Source of the DNA: DATBDN01 sp963715995
GTDB lineage: Bacteria; Actinomycetota; Thermoleophilia; Solirubrobacterales; Thermoleophilaceae
DNA: 64,000 bases
Direction of reading: 5' to 3'
Assembly (NCBI GenBank): GCA_963715995.1
Contig: OY970283.1
Coordinates: 3,038,001 to 3,102,000, forward strand
In this document: piece by piece, positions 50,418 to 59,471 of the stretch
Position numbering within the stretch: position 1 is the stretch's first letter
How the letters are laid out: each line of letters starts with the position of its first letter
Notes under the pieces: generated by a model
What the model saw: the letters and a program-made list of their open reading frames with translations, nothing else
What the model was told of the DNA's origin: nothing
The model's database searches: none
Program-made: the position numbers and the translations under genes

Positions 50418-51650
50418 TCACTCCCAGATCACGTCGAGGCTCACCAGCGGCGCCCGGACACCCAACAGGTTCATGCGGGCGTCGACCGGCGCCTGGACGG
50501 TGAACGTCGCCGGCGGCGTGCTCGCATCGACGCCGAAGGTGGCCAGAGGAAAGTTCGTGTGGGGCTCTCCGATCACGGCACACGCGATGTAAGTGCCGCC
50601 GAACAGAGGGAGTGAGCGGATGAGACACGAGAGCTCCCCGCGGCCGGCGATCGTCCGCTCACGCATATCGAGGTCGGCGGCCACGCAGATCCACTGATCG
50701 CCCGTCCACAACGAGAATCCCCAGCCCACCCGGGTCGGTTCCGGGCTGTCGAACGTCAACACGATGCGGACCGAACCGCCGGTAGTCGCGTCGCCCCCGT
50801 CCTCCGCTACAACCCTCACGTTCTCGATCGTCAGTTCCTTGCTTGGACCTGACGGATCGAGGGGAGTCGGCGGTGCCACCCTCGGGAACTGACCCGATCG
50901 CCGCAAGTGCTGCCCCACGGCCTCGACAACGTCACCAAGGAAGGCGGGGCGCCCGTGGTCCAGGACGAGTCCGCGGGTGCAAACGGTCTGGGCGAGCCAT
51001 GCGTTGTGGGTCACGAGCACCAGCGCACCGCCGTCGCTCAGGAAGCCGCGGATGTGCGCTACGCATTTCCGCTGGAAGTCGACGTCCCCGACCGCCAGGA
51101 CCTCGTCTATCAGCAGCAGGTCGGGGCGCAGGTGGGCCGCGGTTGCGAACCCCAGGCGCGCGACCATGCCCGTGCTGTACGTGCGTACAGGCTCGTCGAT
51201 TTGCTCGCCGAGATCGGCGAAGTCGACGATCTGCTCGAGTGCCTCGGCCGCTTCGAACGGCGCCATCCCGGCGACGGCGGCCTGCGCCAGGACGTTTTCG
51301 CGGCCCGTCAGAATCGGCTCGAAGGCCGTGCCGAGTTCGATCAGCGCGTCGGCGCGGCCACGGATCCGGACACAACCCGCATCGGGCTTCAGCACGCCGT
51401 GCAGGACCCTCAGCAGAGTGCTCTTGCCGGACCCGTTCGGCCCGAGCACCGCCAGCCCTTCGCCTGCGCCGACGTCGAAGGAGACATCCGCCAAGGCCGC
51501 GCGCTCGCCCGGCCGCGCGTCGTGCGGCGTCGGACTACGCCGAAGCTCGGCGCGGATGTCGGCGATCGCAAGTCGCCGCGAGCGCCGGAGATCACCGGTG
51601 AATCGCTTCGTCAACTTCTGCACCCGCAGTACGGGCGCTGTCGCGGTCAA
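50418..51650 (-). CDS. Polysaccharide ABC exporter ATP-binding subunit (Wzt-like)
   Basis: This 410-residue ATPase has Walker A GPNGSGKST (Lys76), the signature YSTGMVARLGFA, Walker B DLLLIDEVLAVGD and the switch VTHNAW. A separate C-terminal beta-sandwich of about 140 residues (from residue 270) matches the Wzt carbohydrate-binding domain that recognises the modified glycan end. A TTG start at 51650 overlaps the permease stop as TTGA; an upstream ATG at 51695 would need a longer overlap. It pairs with the permease for export of a lipid-linked O-antigen/teichoic-like glycan. Confidence 0.86.
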   Translation of the reverse strand: MTATAPVLRVQKLTKRFTGDLRRSRRLAIADIRAELRRSPTPHDARPGERAALADVSFDVGAGEGLAVLGPNGSGKSTLLRVLHGVLKPDAGCVRIRGRADALIELGTAFEPILTGRENVLAQAAVAGMAPFEAAEALEQIVDFADLGEQIDEPVRTYSTGMVARLGFATAAHLRPDLLLIDEVLAVGDVDFQRKCVAHIRGFLSDGGALVLVTHNAWLAQTVCTRGLVLDHGRPAFLGDVVEAVGQHLRRSGQFPRVAPPTPLDPSGPSKELTIENVRVVAEDGGDATTGGSVRIVLTFDSPEPTRVGWGFSLWTGDQWICVAADLDMRERTIAGRGELSCLIRSLPLFGGTYIACAVIGEPHTNFPLATFGVDASTPPATFTVQAPVDARMNLLGVRAPLVSLDVIWE

Positions 51651-52495
51651 AAGCGCGCCGCCAGGTGCGGCCGCGCCAGCCGATACAGCAGCCATGCCAA
51701 CACCAGTAGCACGCAGGCGAACGCGGTCACGCCCAATGCCTGGCCGACAGCCGTGGGGCCGCCACCGGTGATGAGGTGACGCGTGGTGATCAAGAGCGGC
51801 GTGACCGGATTGAGCCTCACCACGGAGCCGACAGTGGTGCCCGAGCTCAGAGCAGAGCCCAGCGGATAGACGATCGGAGTCAGGAAGAACCACAGGCCGA
51901 CGACCACGGCGATCGCCTCCCCCACGTCTCCGAAGAGCAATCCCGGCGGGGTGAGCAGCAGACCCAAGGCGAAGCCGAGAATCAGCAGCGCTGCCGCACC
52001 GAGCGGCACGAGCAACATGCTTGGACGGAGGCCCACGCCGGTGACGAGCACGACCATCAAGACCACGGCCAGGCGCAGGACGAATGCGAGCAGCACCTCC
52101 AACATCGCCGCCGCGAGCCACGTCTCGTGTGGAAGCCGCGTCCTGCCCAGCGCCGCGCGGGATGATTCGAGCCGCCGCAACGGGGCCTGGAGCGCATCGG
52201 CGAAGAGCTGCCAGAGCGCGAAGCCGATCACCACGTACGCCACATACGGGGCGCCGGTGTCGTGAAACCGCACCAGCCCCGCGTGGGAAAGCCCTGCCCA
52301 GATGAGCGTCGTGGCCGTCATCGGCACGACGAGCCAGGCGTAGCCCAGGAGCGTGCCGCGGTATCGCGCCCGGGTGGAGCGCACGAACAGCCGCCAGGCG
52401 TTGCGCGGGACCAGGCGCAGGTCGTCCCGCGCCCGTGCCAGGAAGCGCCGCGGATCCTCGAGCGCCGGCGCAGATGAGTAGACGGTCTCGTGCAT
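51647..52495 (-). CDS. Polysaccharide ABC exporter permease (Wzm-like, ABC-2 type)
   Basis: This 282-residue protein has six hydrophobic segments and the Wzm/TagG pattern STRARYRGTLLGYAWLVVPMTATTLIWAG and FFLTPIVYPL. It forms the channel driven by the Wzt-like ATPase directly downstream (TTGA overlap). ATG at 52495. TACGCT lies at 52511-52516, 15 nt upstream of the ATG. Confidence 0.87.
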   Translation of the reverse strand: MHETVYSSAPALEDPRRFLARARDDLRLVPRNAWRLFVRSTRARYRGTLLGYAWLVVPMTATTLIWAGLSHAGLVRFHDTGAPYVAYVVIGFALWQLFADALQAPLRRLESSRAALGRTRLPHETWLAAAMLEVLLAFVLRLAVVLMVVLVTGVGLRPSMLLVPLGAAALLILGFALGLLLTPPGLLFGDVGEAIAVVVGLWFFLTPIVYPLGSALSSGTTVGSVVRLNPVTPLLITTRHLITGGGPTAVGQALGVTAFACVLLVLAWLLYRLARPHLAARF

Positions 52496-52520
52496 CGGCG
52501 CGATGGCGGCAGCGTACGGC

Positions 52521-53528
52521 CTACGTACTGCGACCGGCCCGGGCGTGATCGAGCAGCGCCTCGATGCACAGGCCGGTGGTCAGCTCCGACGATCCCCACT
52601 GCATGTCCCGTCCTTTGTACGCGGTCGCGATAGGCCAGCTGCCGTCGGCACGCTGCGTGTTCTCGAGGTGGAGCGATGCGCGCTCCCGCAACTCGGGCTC
52701 CGCGCGCCAGCGCGCGAGCGCGCCGAGTGCCAGCGCGGTCTCGAGTGGGTTCCCCCCGATCTCGCCGCCCCGGTCGGCCGCCGCCTTGATCCTCGCGCAG
52801 GCGGTGTCGCGCGCGTCATTCAATGCAGGCACGGCCTCGGCAGCCCGCGCCAGGGCGTTGTAGAAGAATCGGGGGCTGCCGTACCACTTGTCCGCGGGTT
52901 CCTCGCCGCGCTCGAGCACTCCGAGCAGGTGAGCCACGACCGGCGGCGCATGGTCACCGTCCCCGAGGTAGGCCAGCACATGCGCGTTGACAACGGCGTC
53001 GATGTCATCAGGCTCCGACGGTGTCTGGGTCCAGAAACGCTTGGCCTCCACCGGGTGCCGAAGCCGCGTTCGCGCAAGGAATGGCCAAAGGCGGAGTGGC
53101 GGCGGCGGCCAGCGAACGGCGAACCAGCTGAAAAACAAGCCTTCGTCATCGCGATTCGCGAGCAGCAGGGAGCGGGCGTCCGGGACGGGCAGCTTCTCGT
53201 GTCTCAGAAGCGCGCACACGCACGCCGTGTCGTCGGCGTCGTACGGGATCCTCGCGTAGCTCGGGCTCTCGGGTGTCCAGTGCCGCCACAGCCCCGAGCC
53301 CTCTTGGCGCCGTCCGACGCAATCCGCCGAGCGGCGGCGGATCTCACGTGCCTGATCCGCGTCGCACGCTGCGAGCGCGCGGCCGATGAGCGTCGTCGCG
53401 AAGATCGACGGGTCGTCCTGAGCCTCACCCTCTTCGAGCCGCAGGCCGCGGAGGATCTGGAACTGACCCGATTCCCGCTGCCGCTCGCCGAGGAAGGCGA
53501 CCGCGCGAGCGACGGACGGCGGCGTCAC
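52521..53528 (-). CDS. Terpene-cyclase/prenyltransferase-like alpha-helical toroid protein
   Basis: This 335-residue protein has the repeated helix pairs of squalene-cyclase and protein-prenyltransferase beta-type toroids. It carries YDADDTACV (about residues 95-103), the DxDD acid motif of class II terpene cyclases, and a QW-like DGSWP near residue 295. At 335 residues it is only about half the size of a full squalene-hopene cyclase, so it may be a single-domain cyclase or a non-catalytic relative. Its GTG overlaps the P450 fusion stop as GTGA; it belongs to the same operon. Confidence 0.65.
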   Translation of the reverse strand: MTPPSVARAVAFLGERQRESGQFQILRGLRLEEGEAQDDPSIFATTLIGRALAACDADQAREIRRRSADCVGRRQEGSGLWRHWTPESPSYARIPYDADDTACVCALLRHEKLPVPDARSLLLANRDDEGLFFSWFAVRWPPPPLRLWPFLARTRLRHPVEAKRFWTQTPSEPDDIDAVVNAHVLAYLGDGDHAPPVVAHLLGVLERGEEPADKWYGSPRFFYNALARAAEAVPALNDARDTACARIKAAADRGGEIGGNPLETALALGALARWRAEPELRERASLHLENTQRADGSWPIATAYKGRDMQWGSSELTTGLCIEALLDHARAGRST

Positions 53529-55606
53529 CCGCGCGGAGAGACACGTAGCTCCGAGAGCCCGTGTGCCGAATGAAGCGTCGCCATCGGAGCAGCATGAAGA
53601 GGCACCACCTGGTCCCAGTCCGGCGCCTCCTCAAGTAGCGCACCGAGCGTCGCCTTCGTGAGCGCTCGGCTGAGTGTGGCGCCGGGGCAGCGATGGGGAC
53701 CGTGGCCGAAGGTCATGAGGCCGCCACCAGGACGGCCGAGCACCAGTTCGTCCGGATCTGGAAAACGCTCCGGGTCGCGGTTGGCGAGCACTATCGCGAG
53801 CCGAACCCTGGCCTCCGCCGGGATCGCGGTGTCGCCGAGCATCACGTCGCTCGTCGTTTGTCGCTCCAGAAGGGGTTCGGGGGGGTGCAGCCGCAGGACC
53901 TCGTCCAGGAATGAGTTCATGGCCGCCTCGTCGCCGCGCAGCCTGCCGCGCAGTTCACGCCGGCCGTCGAGCTCCGCCACCGCCCACGCGATGTGCCGGA
54001 CGGTCGTCACCGTTCCCGCGTACCACAGGAGCCTGACGAGCGAGGCCGGTGCTTCGATGCCGCCGGGAAGCACGCGATCCTGCGGCCCCCCGGCACTTTG
54101 AAACGCGACCTGGGCGCGCTCGGTTGGCAGGTCTCCCCGCGCAACGGCCCGTCCGCCGGCGAGCAGTCGCTCTGCATCCAACCCGAGCATCCGTGCGGTT
54201 GCGCCGTGAACCACTGGGATGGCAAGGTCGCCGACGACGTCGAACTCCACGCGCGACGCGAGATCTTGCATCAGACCCAGGGCGGTGGTGCTCGCGTGAT
54301 CTTCGGCGGCAAGGGCGGCGGAGAACAGAGGCGCCACCTGCCGCCGGGCCGTCGTATGTGCCTCGGCGCCGGCGCCGAGCAGGACGCCGTCGACCCGCTC
54401 TTTCCAGAAGGTCGAAGAAAACTCGGCGGGGCGAGAGAGAGCGTCGCGGATCAGATCCGAGTCGAGCACCAACCACTGGTTCGAACCGGCCATGTAGCGA
54501 ATTCCTTCGCCACTGCCCAGGTTGCGCAGGTCGGTCCACGGTGCGCGTGCAAAGTGGGGAGCGAGCAGGTCGATTTCACTGTCCGGCGCCATGCGTGGTG
54601 GCTCGGCGCGGGGGCGCTCGTCCGCCCAGCGCTGCACGCGCTGCCAAGTCTCTGTCTCGTCCGCGTCGGCTTGATGGGTGTGGACGATCTCGATCGCCCT
54701 CCCAGCCAGCTTGGCGGCGGCCGTCCAGGAAGCATCCGTAGCGGCCTCGCCGAACTGGACGACCAGGCGCGGTCCGAGCTCGAAGGCAGCGTCGAGGCTC
54801 TCGTCCACGTGGAAGGCGTGGTCATGCAACCAGGCCCAGTGTCGCTGGTCGAATTGACCATCCGCGCGGACGCCGCGCCCAGCCGAAGCAAGAAAGCACG
54901 GAACCTCTGGCAGCCGGGGCACGATTCCGGCGAGGCGCCGGCGCATCAGCTCGCGGCTACTGCCCGCCAACAGCGTGTGCGTCGGCCGCACGGGCTCGCG
55001 CACGTGGAGCACCCGATGGCGTTCCTCGAGATAGGCACGCGCCGCCGGGGCGTCCGGCACGGCGGCGAGCACCAACGCGCGATCGTGAGTGGAGACGCCG
55101 CAAACGGTCATCGAAACCGGAGCGGCCGCGCAGTCAGCCCAGATCTCCGGTCCGGTCTCCACTGTGAACATCGCGTGCGGCACGAGCTCGTATGCGGAGG
55201 CCTCGCCAAGCGCCGCTACGACGCGCGCCCCGTCGTCGAGATCGAGCCCGCCGGCGGCGTAGACCGCCCCGGCTTCGCCCAGACTCACGCCGAACGTGAG
55301 GTCGGGAGCCACCCCGGCCGATCGCCAGAGAGCAGCCTGCGCGAGCTGCACGACGCCCATCAGGCAGATGTGCTCGCTGCGCTTGGACGGCAGCACGCCA
55401 TCGGTGAAGACGCGCAGTGGGTCGAAGTCCGACTCCTCGCGGACAACGGCCGCGCACCGCTCGATCGCCTCGCGGAACACCGGCTCAGTCGCGAAGATGC
55501 CGGCGCCGGTGCCGGCACTCCAATTGAGGCCGCCGTTGAAGGAGAACGCGACCGGTCCCGCGGGCCAATCGGGGAGACGGCGACGTCGCCGCGTCAGGAC
55601 GGGCAT
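53525..55606 (-). CDS. Acyltransferase-cytochrome P450 fusion
   Basis: This 693-residue protein has two enzymes in one chain. The N-terminal ~300 residues match FabD/PKS malonyl acyltransferases: nucleophile elbow GVSLGE with Ser108 (His before it replaced by Val) and His210 in PTHTLL as partner. The C-terminal part is a P450: I-helix AGTVTT, ExxR E569-R572 (EVLR), and the heme loop FGHGPHRCPG with Cys640. No reductase is fused, so outside ferredoxin partners are needed. The acyltransferase could load a carrier or pass an acyl substrate to the P450. ATG at 55606, 2 nt after the GT2 stop. Substrate unknown. Confidence 0.8.
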   Translation of the reverse strand: MPVLTRRRRRLPDWPAGPVAFSFNGGLNWSAGTGAGIFATEPVFREAIERCAAVVREESDFDPLRVFTDGVLPSKRSEHICLMGVVQLAQAALWRSAGVAPDLTFGVSLGEAGAVYAAGGLDLDDGARVVAALGEASAYELVPHAMFTVETGPEIWADCAAAPVSMTVCGVSTHDRALVLAAVPDAPAARAYLEERHRVLHVREPVRPTHTLLAGSSRELMRRRLAGIVPRLPEVPCFLASAGRGVRADGQFDQRHWAWLHDHAFHVDESLDAAFELGPRLVVQFGEAATDASWTAAAKLAGRAIEIVHTHQADADETETWQRVQRWADERPRAEPPRMAPDSEIDLLAPHFARAPWTDLRNLGSGEGIRYMAGSNQWLVLDSDLIRDALSRPAEFSSTFWKERVDGVLLGAGAEAHTTARRQVAPLFSAALAAEDHASTTALGLMQDLASRVEFDVVGDLAIPVVHGATARMLGLDAERLLAGGRAVARGDLPTERAQVAFQSAGGPQDRVLPGGIEAPASLVRLLWYAGTVTTVRHIAWAVAELDGRRELRGRLRGDEAAMNSFLDEVLRLHPPEPLLERQTTSDVMLGDTAIPAEARVRLAIVLANRDPERFPDPDELVLGRPGGGLMTFGHGPHRCPGATLSRALTKATLGALLEEAPDWDQVVPLHAAPMATLHSAHGLSELRVSPRG

Positions 55607-55608
55607 CC

Positions 55609-56865
55609 TCACTTCGCGTGCTCGCCGATCCAAGCCAGCTCGGCGCGGCCGGGCTCCGGCACGCGCGAGATCCTCTTCGCGTAGAAGAGCGCACGGCGCT
55701 CGCTGCCGAACCGATAGCCCGATATGTGAGCGGGCTGCACGCCGAGCGCGCGGGCGCGGAGGAGCACGAGCTGGCGAGCCAGCCAGCCACGAGCCGTGCG
55801 AAGCGATGTTCTGATTCCGACCGGTGACTGCCGCCTCAGCCGGGCCGGGAGAGATGGCGACAACGCCGGTGGAGGCTCGGGCGTTCGCTCGGGGGGGTCC
55901 CAGCCATTCTGGACGAGCACAGCCTCCATCTCTGCGCGGCGCGCGTCGTCGGCGATGAACCTGAGGCCCCAGGCGAGCCCGCCCAGGTATCCCGGCCTGG
56001 AGATCGGCGGAAAAGCGTCGCCGATCTCACGCCGAACGACCTCGTACTCGTGGAAGATCAGGTTCCAGCCGAGATCGAGTCCTGGGAGACGCACCGCGTC
56101 GCTCCACGGCCGGTCGCCCCACGACGCCTTGAAGTCCTCGTAGTCCGTCGTCTTGCCGCTGAAGTAGCCCGTGGCGTTGCTCCGATAGCTGGCGTACGCG
56201 ACCAGGAGCGCCTCGTCGAGGTGGAGATACTCGCGCTCGAGGGCGCAGAAGCGGAAGAGAAACGCCCCGTCGGGCCCGTGGGAGTCGCAGAAGTCGCCGA
56301 ACCTGTCGTTGATGGCGGCCAGCGTCTGCCGCGGCACCGCGCAGTTCGACAGGAACGGGAACGCGTAACCCATCTTTTCCACATCACCCTGGGCGACCTT
56401 CTGGACGACGCTCGCCGTATCGACCGCGTGCAGACCGCCGCTGCAGGGTGGCTGCAGGACGCGATATCGCGGCGACTCGTACATGACGCGATCGATCCCA
56501 TACGAGATCACGTGCTCGGGGTGGCGCTCAAGAGTCTCGAGCAGGAGGCCGGTGCGACCGATCTTCGGGACGCAGCGGTCGTAGTGGATCGTGAAATGAG
56601 TGGAGTCGGACTGCTCGAGCGCTCGCCGGAGCGCCCAGTCCCAATGCGCGGGCATAGGGAGGGTTGGTGCCCGCAGATAGGTCAAACGGGCGTCGTTGCG
56701 GTCTCGGCAGGAGCGCGCGAGCAGCTCCGCCTGGCCCTCATCGGTCGAGTTGTCGGACACGAGCACCCGCAGGTCGCTGCTCTCGGCCAGCAGGCCGTCC
56801 ACGGCCGCCTGTGCCAGCTCCGCGCGGTTGCGGGTCGGTATCACGAACGTCATGGTTGTCGTCAC
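55609..56865 (-). CDS. Glycosyltransferase, GT2-like
   Basis: This 418-residue protein starts with the GT-A nucleotide fold TFVIPTRNRAELAQAAVDGLL and VLVSDNSTDEGQAELL; a DXD-like pair lies in HYDRCVP. A long C-terminal region (from residue 250) is unassigned. GTG at 56865 overlaps the upstream stop (GTGA); the ATG at 56853 is an alternative. Donor and acceptor unknown; the operon context ties it to the same product as the P450 fusion. Confidence 0.78.
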   Translation of the reverse strand: MTTTMTFVIPTRNRAELAQAAVDGLLAESSDLRVLVSDNSTDEGQAELLARSCRDRNDARLTYLRAPTLPMPAHWDWALRRALEQSDSTHFTIHYDRCVPKIGRTGLLLETLERHPEHVISYGIDRVMYESPRYRVLQPPCSGGLHAVDTASVVQKVAQGDVEKMGYAFPFLSNCAVPRQTLAAINDRFGDFCDSHGPDGAFLFRFCALEREYLHLDEALLVAYASYRSNATGYFSGKTTDYEDFKASWGDRPWSDAVRLPGLDLGWNLIFHEYEVVRREIGDAFPPISRPGYLGGLAWGLRFIADDARRAEMEAVLVQNGWDPPERTPEPPPALSPSLPARLRRQSPVGIRTSLRTARGWLARQLVLLRARALGVQPAHISGYRFGSERRALFYAKRISRVPEPGRAELAWIGEHAK

Positions 56866-57629
56866 GTGACCCTCCGCACCGCCCCGCCCCGCCACCCGGT
56901 CACGGCGCGCTCGATGTTCGACTCGTTGAAGAGGAAGGGCGGTTCCGACAGCTCGAAGCCCGGGTGCGAAGCGACGAACTCCGCGGCTGCGGCATTCGGG
57001 TTGTTCGTAGCCCAGTCCGGCGCGCTGCGCGCCAAGCCGACCGCGTGTTCCATCACGTCGCCGTCCATCGCGACGATGTAGGACCCCGGTGTCACGAGTG
57101 GCGCGTAGGCCTCGAGCTCGGCAAGAACGTGCTCCTTGGTGTGGTTCGAGTCGAGAATCACCAGCACGGTCTCGCCAGGCTGAATCTGATCCGCGACGAG
57201 GCGGACCACCTCAGGCGCGATTGAGTCCCCTTCGACGAGCTCGATCAGCGGAGCCAGCGGATGGGCCTCGATCGCGGCGCGGTTGTGAGAGCGAATGTCG
57301 ATGTCCACGCCGATCACCCGGCCGTGCCCCATCTGCTTGCACAGCCCGGCGTGAAATACGAGCAAGCCGCCATGCGCGATACCTGTCTCGATGGTCACGT
57401 CGGGTTGGACGAGGTGGACCAGCTCCTGGAGGCGCAGCAGGTCCTCGGGCAACTGAATCACCGGCCTGCCCATCCACGTGAAGGTGTAGGCGTGCTTAGC
57501 GGACCAGCTGGCCCGCAGCCACAGATCGGCTACCGCCTCGAACGCCTCACGCTCGTCAAGCCGGTATGTCTGCCGGCGGCCGTCGCGGTCCACAGTCAGC
57601 AGGCCAGTGTCTTCGTCGAACGAGATCAC
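56862..57629 (-). CDS. CmcI/RhmO-like SAM-dependent methyltransferase
   Basis: This 255-residue protein matches the cephalosporin hydroxylase (CmcI)-type Rossmann methyltransferase family: TIETGIAHGGLLVFHAGLC (SAM loop), GVDIDIRSHN, VLVILDSNHTKEHVLAELEAYAPLV. Relatives O-methylate rhamnose residues of glycolipids and antibiotics. GTG at 57629 overlaps the epimerase stop as GTGA. A sugar O-methylation role is inferred from context. Confidence 0.85.
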   Translation of the reverse strand: MISFDEDTGLLTVDRDGRRQTYRLDEREAFEAVADLWLRASWSAKHAYTFTWMGRPVIQLPEDLLRLQELVHLVQPDVTIETGIAHGGLLVFHAGLCKQMGHGRVIGVDIDIRSHNRAAIEAHPLAPLIELVEGDSIAPEVVRLVADQIQPGETVLVILDSNHTKEHVLAELEAYAPLVTPGSYIVAMDGDVMEHAVGLARSAPDWATNNPNAAAAEFVASHPGFELSEPPFLFNESNIERAVTGWRGGAVRRVT

Positions 57630-58421
57630 GAAGGCACAGTGGCTAGCAGGCTGGGGAGCTCTGCGAGGAGGTGCGCGGGCTCGAACTCGAACTCCGTACG
57701 TAGTCGGTCGATACCGATCGCGGGGCGCACGACACGGGTTGCGCCCGGCAGGACCGCGACCTCACAGCCAGTGAGCTTCGCCAGCGCGTCGGTGACCTCG
57801 CCGTTGGTCACTGCGCTGCCGGAGGCCACGTTGTAGATCCGCTCGCGGCCGCCCAAGGCGATCCGCACCAGCAGATCGACCGCGTCGGAAATGCTCACGA
57901 AGTCGCGCGAGGAGTCGAGCGTTGATGTCAGCAGCACGCGGCCAGGCCCGGTGGCGGCGGCCAGGACATCCGCGAGGAACAAGTGGGGCGCCATCCCGCG
58001 TCCGAACACGTTCGAAGAGGCGCGCGACGCGTCCGCCGCTTGCGAGCGTCACAGCCTCCCCCAGCGCTTTCGACAGCGCGTACAGGTCGCCCGGCGCCGA
58101 GATCAGCGTGTCGTCCTCGCGCGCGACGGGACCCGGGTGCCTGTCGTAGACCCGGGTCGAGGACAGGTAGAGCAGCGACTCGAACGCGCGACTGCCAGCG
58201 ACGGAAGTCAGCACGTTCACGTGTGCCTCGACCGTCTCGAACGTCCGCTTGGCCCCGTCCCCCGTCACCCCGGCGCAATAGAGCACATGACCGAGAGGAA
58301 CTCCGTCCAGGCTGTCATCCCGTGCGGGAACGCGGCACTGGTGCCCATGCGCTTCTAGGTGCTGGACAAGCGCGGAGCCGATGAAGCCGCGCCCGCCGAT
58401 GATCGTGAAGAGCGCGATCAG
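57626..58421 (-). pseudogene. NAD-dependent nucleotide-sugar epimerase/reductase, frameshifted
   Basis: Two frames make a 264-residue extended SDR: N-terminal ALFTIIGGRGFIGSALVQHL (nucleotide site), SSTRVYD and LYALSKALGE with catalytic Tyr/Lys, then a break in CGCCTCTTCGAACG (forward strand 58011-58018). Removing one T yields RLSNVFGRGMAPHLFL and the frame runs to the stop at 57626. The total length is 3n+1. No ATG/GTG/TTG is available; a CTG at 58421 overlaps the FkbM stop as CTGA, like its GTGA neighbours. Related to NAD-dependent 4,6-dehydratases and 4-reductases; product unknown. Confidence 0.72.
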
Positions 58422-59471
58422 AAGCCTCCCAGCGGGTGATGAAGCGCTGGGTCGCGATGCGGGAGAAGCTTCGGGCTGACCCCGGGTGAGTGCGCGAAGG
58501 GCGGGCCTTGCACCAGTGCCGGCTCCTTGGTCGCGAGCATGTTGAAGCCGTGCGGCGGCCCGTCGAGATGTGCGGTGTCGGGCGGGACGAGCTCGATCGC
58601 GTGACCGCTGAGGTCGTAGTTCGAGTGCAGGTCGCGCACGGCGTAGCAGCTGTAGCCGAGCTCCGTGAGGTAGCGCAGGATCGCGGTCTGCTCGAGACCT
58701 CGCGACCAGTCCACGTACAGGCTGTGCACCTCGAAGACGACGTGCGGTGCCCGGCCCGGCGGGAGCGCCAGCTGCCCGCGGGCTCCCCTGAGCGCTGCGT
58801 GCTCCGCGCCCTCGAGGTCGAGGACGATCAGGTCGATCGCGTCGATGCCCTCTGCATCGAGGTAGCTGTCGAGCGTCGTCGCCGGAATGGGCTCGCCGCG
58901 CTCCAGCTCGACGCTCGTGGCGAACGCGTCCGCACCGGTCAATTCGAGCTGCGCGGAGTCGTCGTCCCAGAGCGCGACCCTGTTCACACGGAGGTTCGAA
59001 GAGGCTGTTGCGCTTCGCGTTGCGCGTGAGCATCTCCGCCTGGTCGGCGCCCGGCTCGAACGCGTGGCAGACGCCGCCATGGGGCGCGATTGCATGCGCG
59101 AGCGGCACAGCCTGGTCGCCGAAGTAGGCGCCGCCCACGACCACGTGGCTCGCGTCGCGTGCCAGATGCAGGATCAGCCTGGTCGTCTGCGGCTCCCACA
59201 CGTGATCTGGCACCTCGGGGGTGGAGAGCACGAAGTCGCGAGCGATCTTCGATCGGTACAGGAACTCGATGACGAGGCCGTTGGCGAGCTTCTTTTCCAG
59301 CGAGCCCACCTCGGCGTGGAGGGTGTCGACGATCGGACCCGTGATGTCGTCGCGGACGGTCGTCGCCACGTTCTCGGGACGCGCTTCGAATTCCCGGCAC
59401 GCTGCAACGATGCGACTGCGTGTGACCGGGTCTCGACCGAGGATCGGCAGCGCCTCGTCCACCGTGATCAC
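58418..59471 (-). pseudogene. FkbM-type SAM-dependent methyltransferase, frameshifted
   Basis: A 350-residue FkbM-family O-methyltransferase in two frames. The N-terminal frame (start GTG 59471, VITVDEALPILGRDPVT) carries HVVVGGAYFGDQAVPLAHAI (SAM loop) and AFEPGADQAEMLTRNAKRNSL. A break in CAGCCTCTTCGAACCT (forward strand 58995-59003) follows; without one T it continues NLRVNRVALWDDD, with IDLIVLDLEGAEHAALRGA in the C-terminal frame. The total length is 3n+1. Relatives O-methylate sugars and macrolides. Overlaps the TylC3-like gene stop as GTGA. Confidence 0.78.

Noticed and set aside
53993..55684. 563-codon plus-strand frame antisense to the acyltransferase-P450 gene
   Set aside because: No domain pattern; the minus strand has ExxR and heme-Cys motifs.
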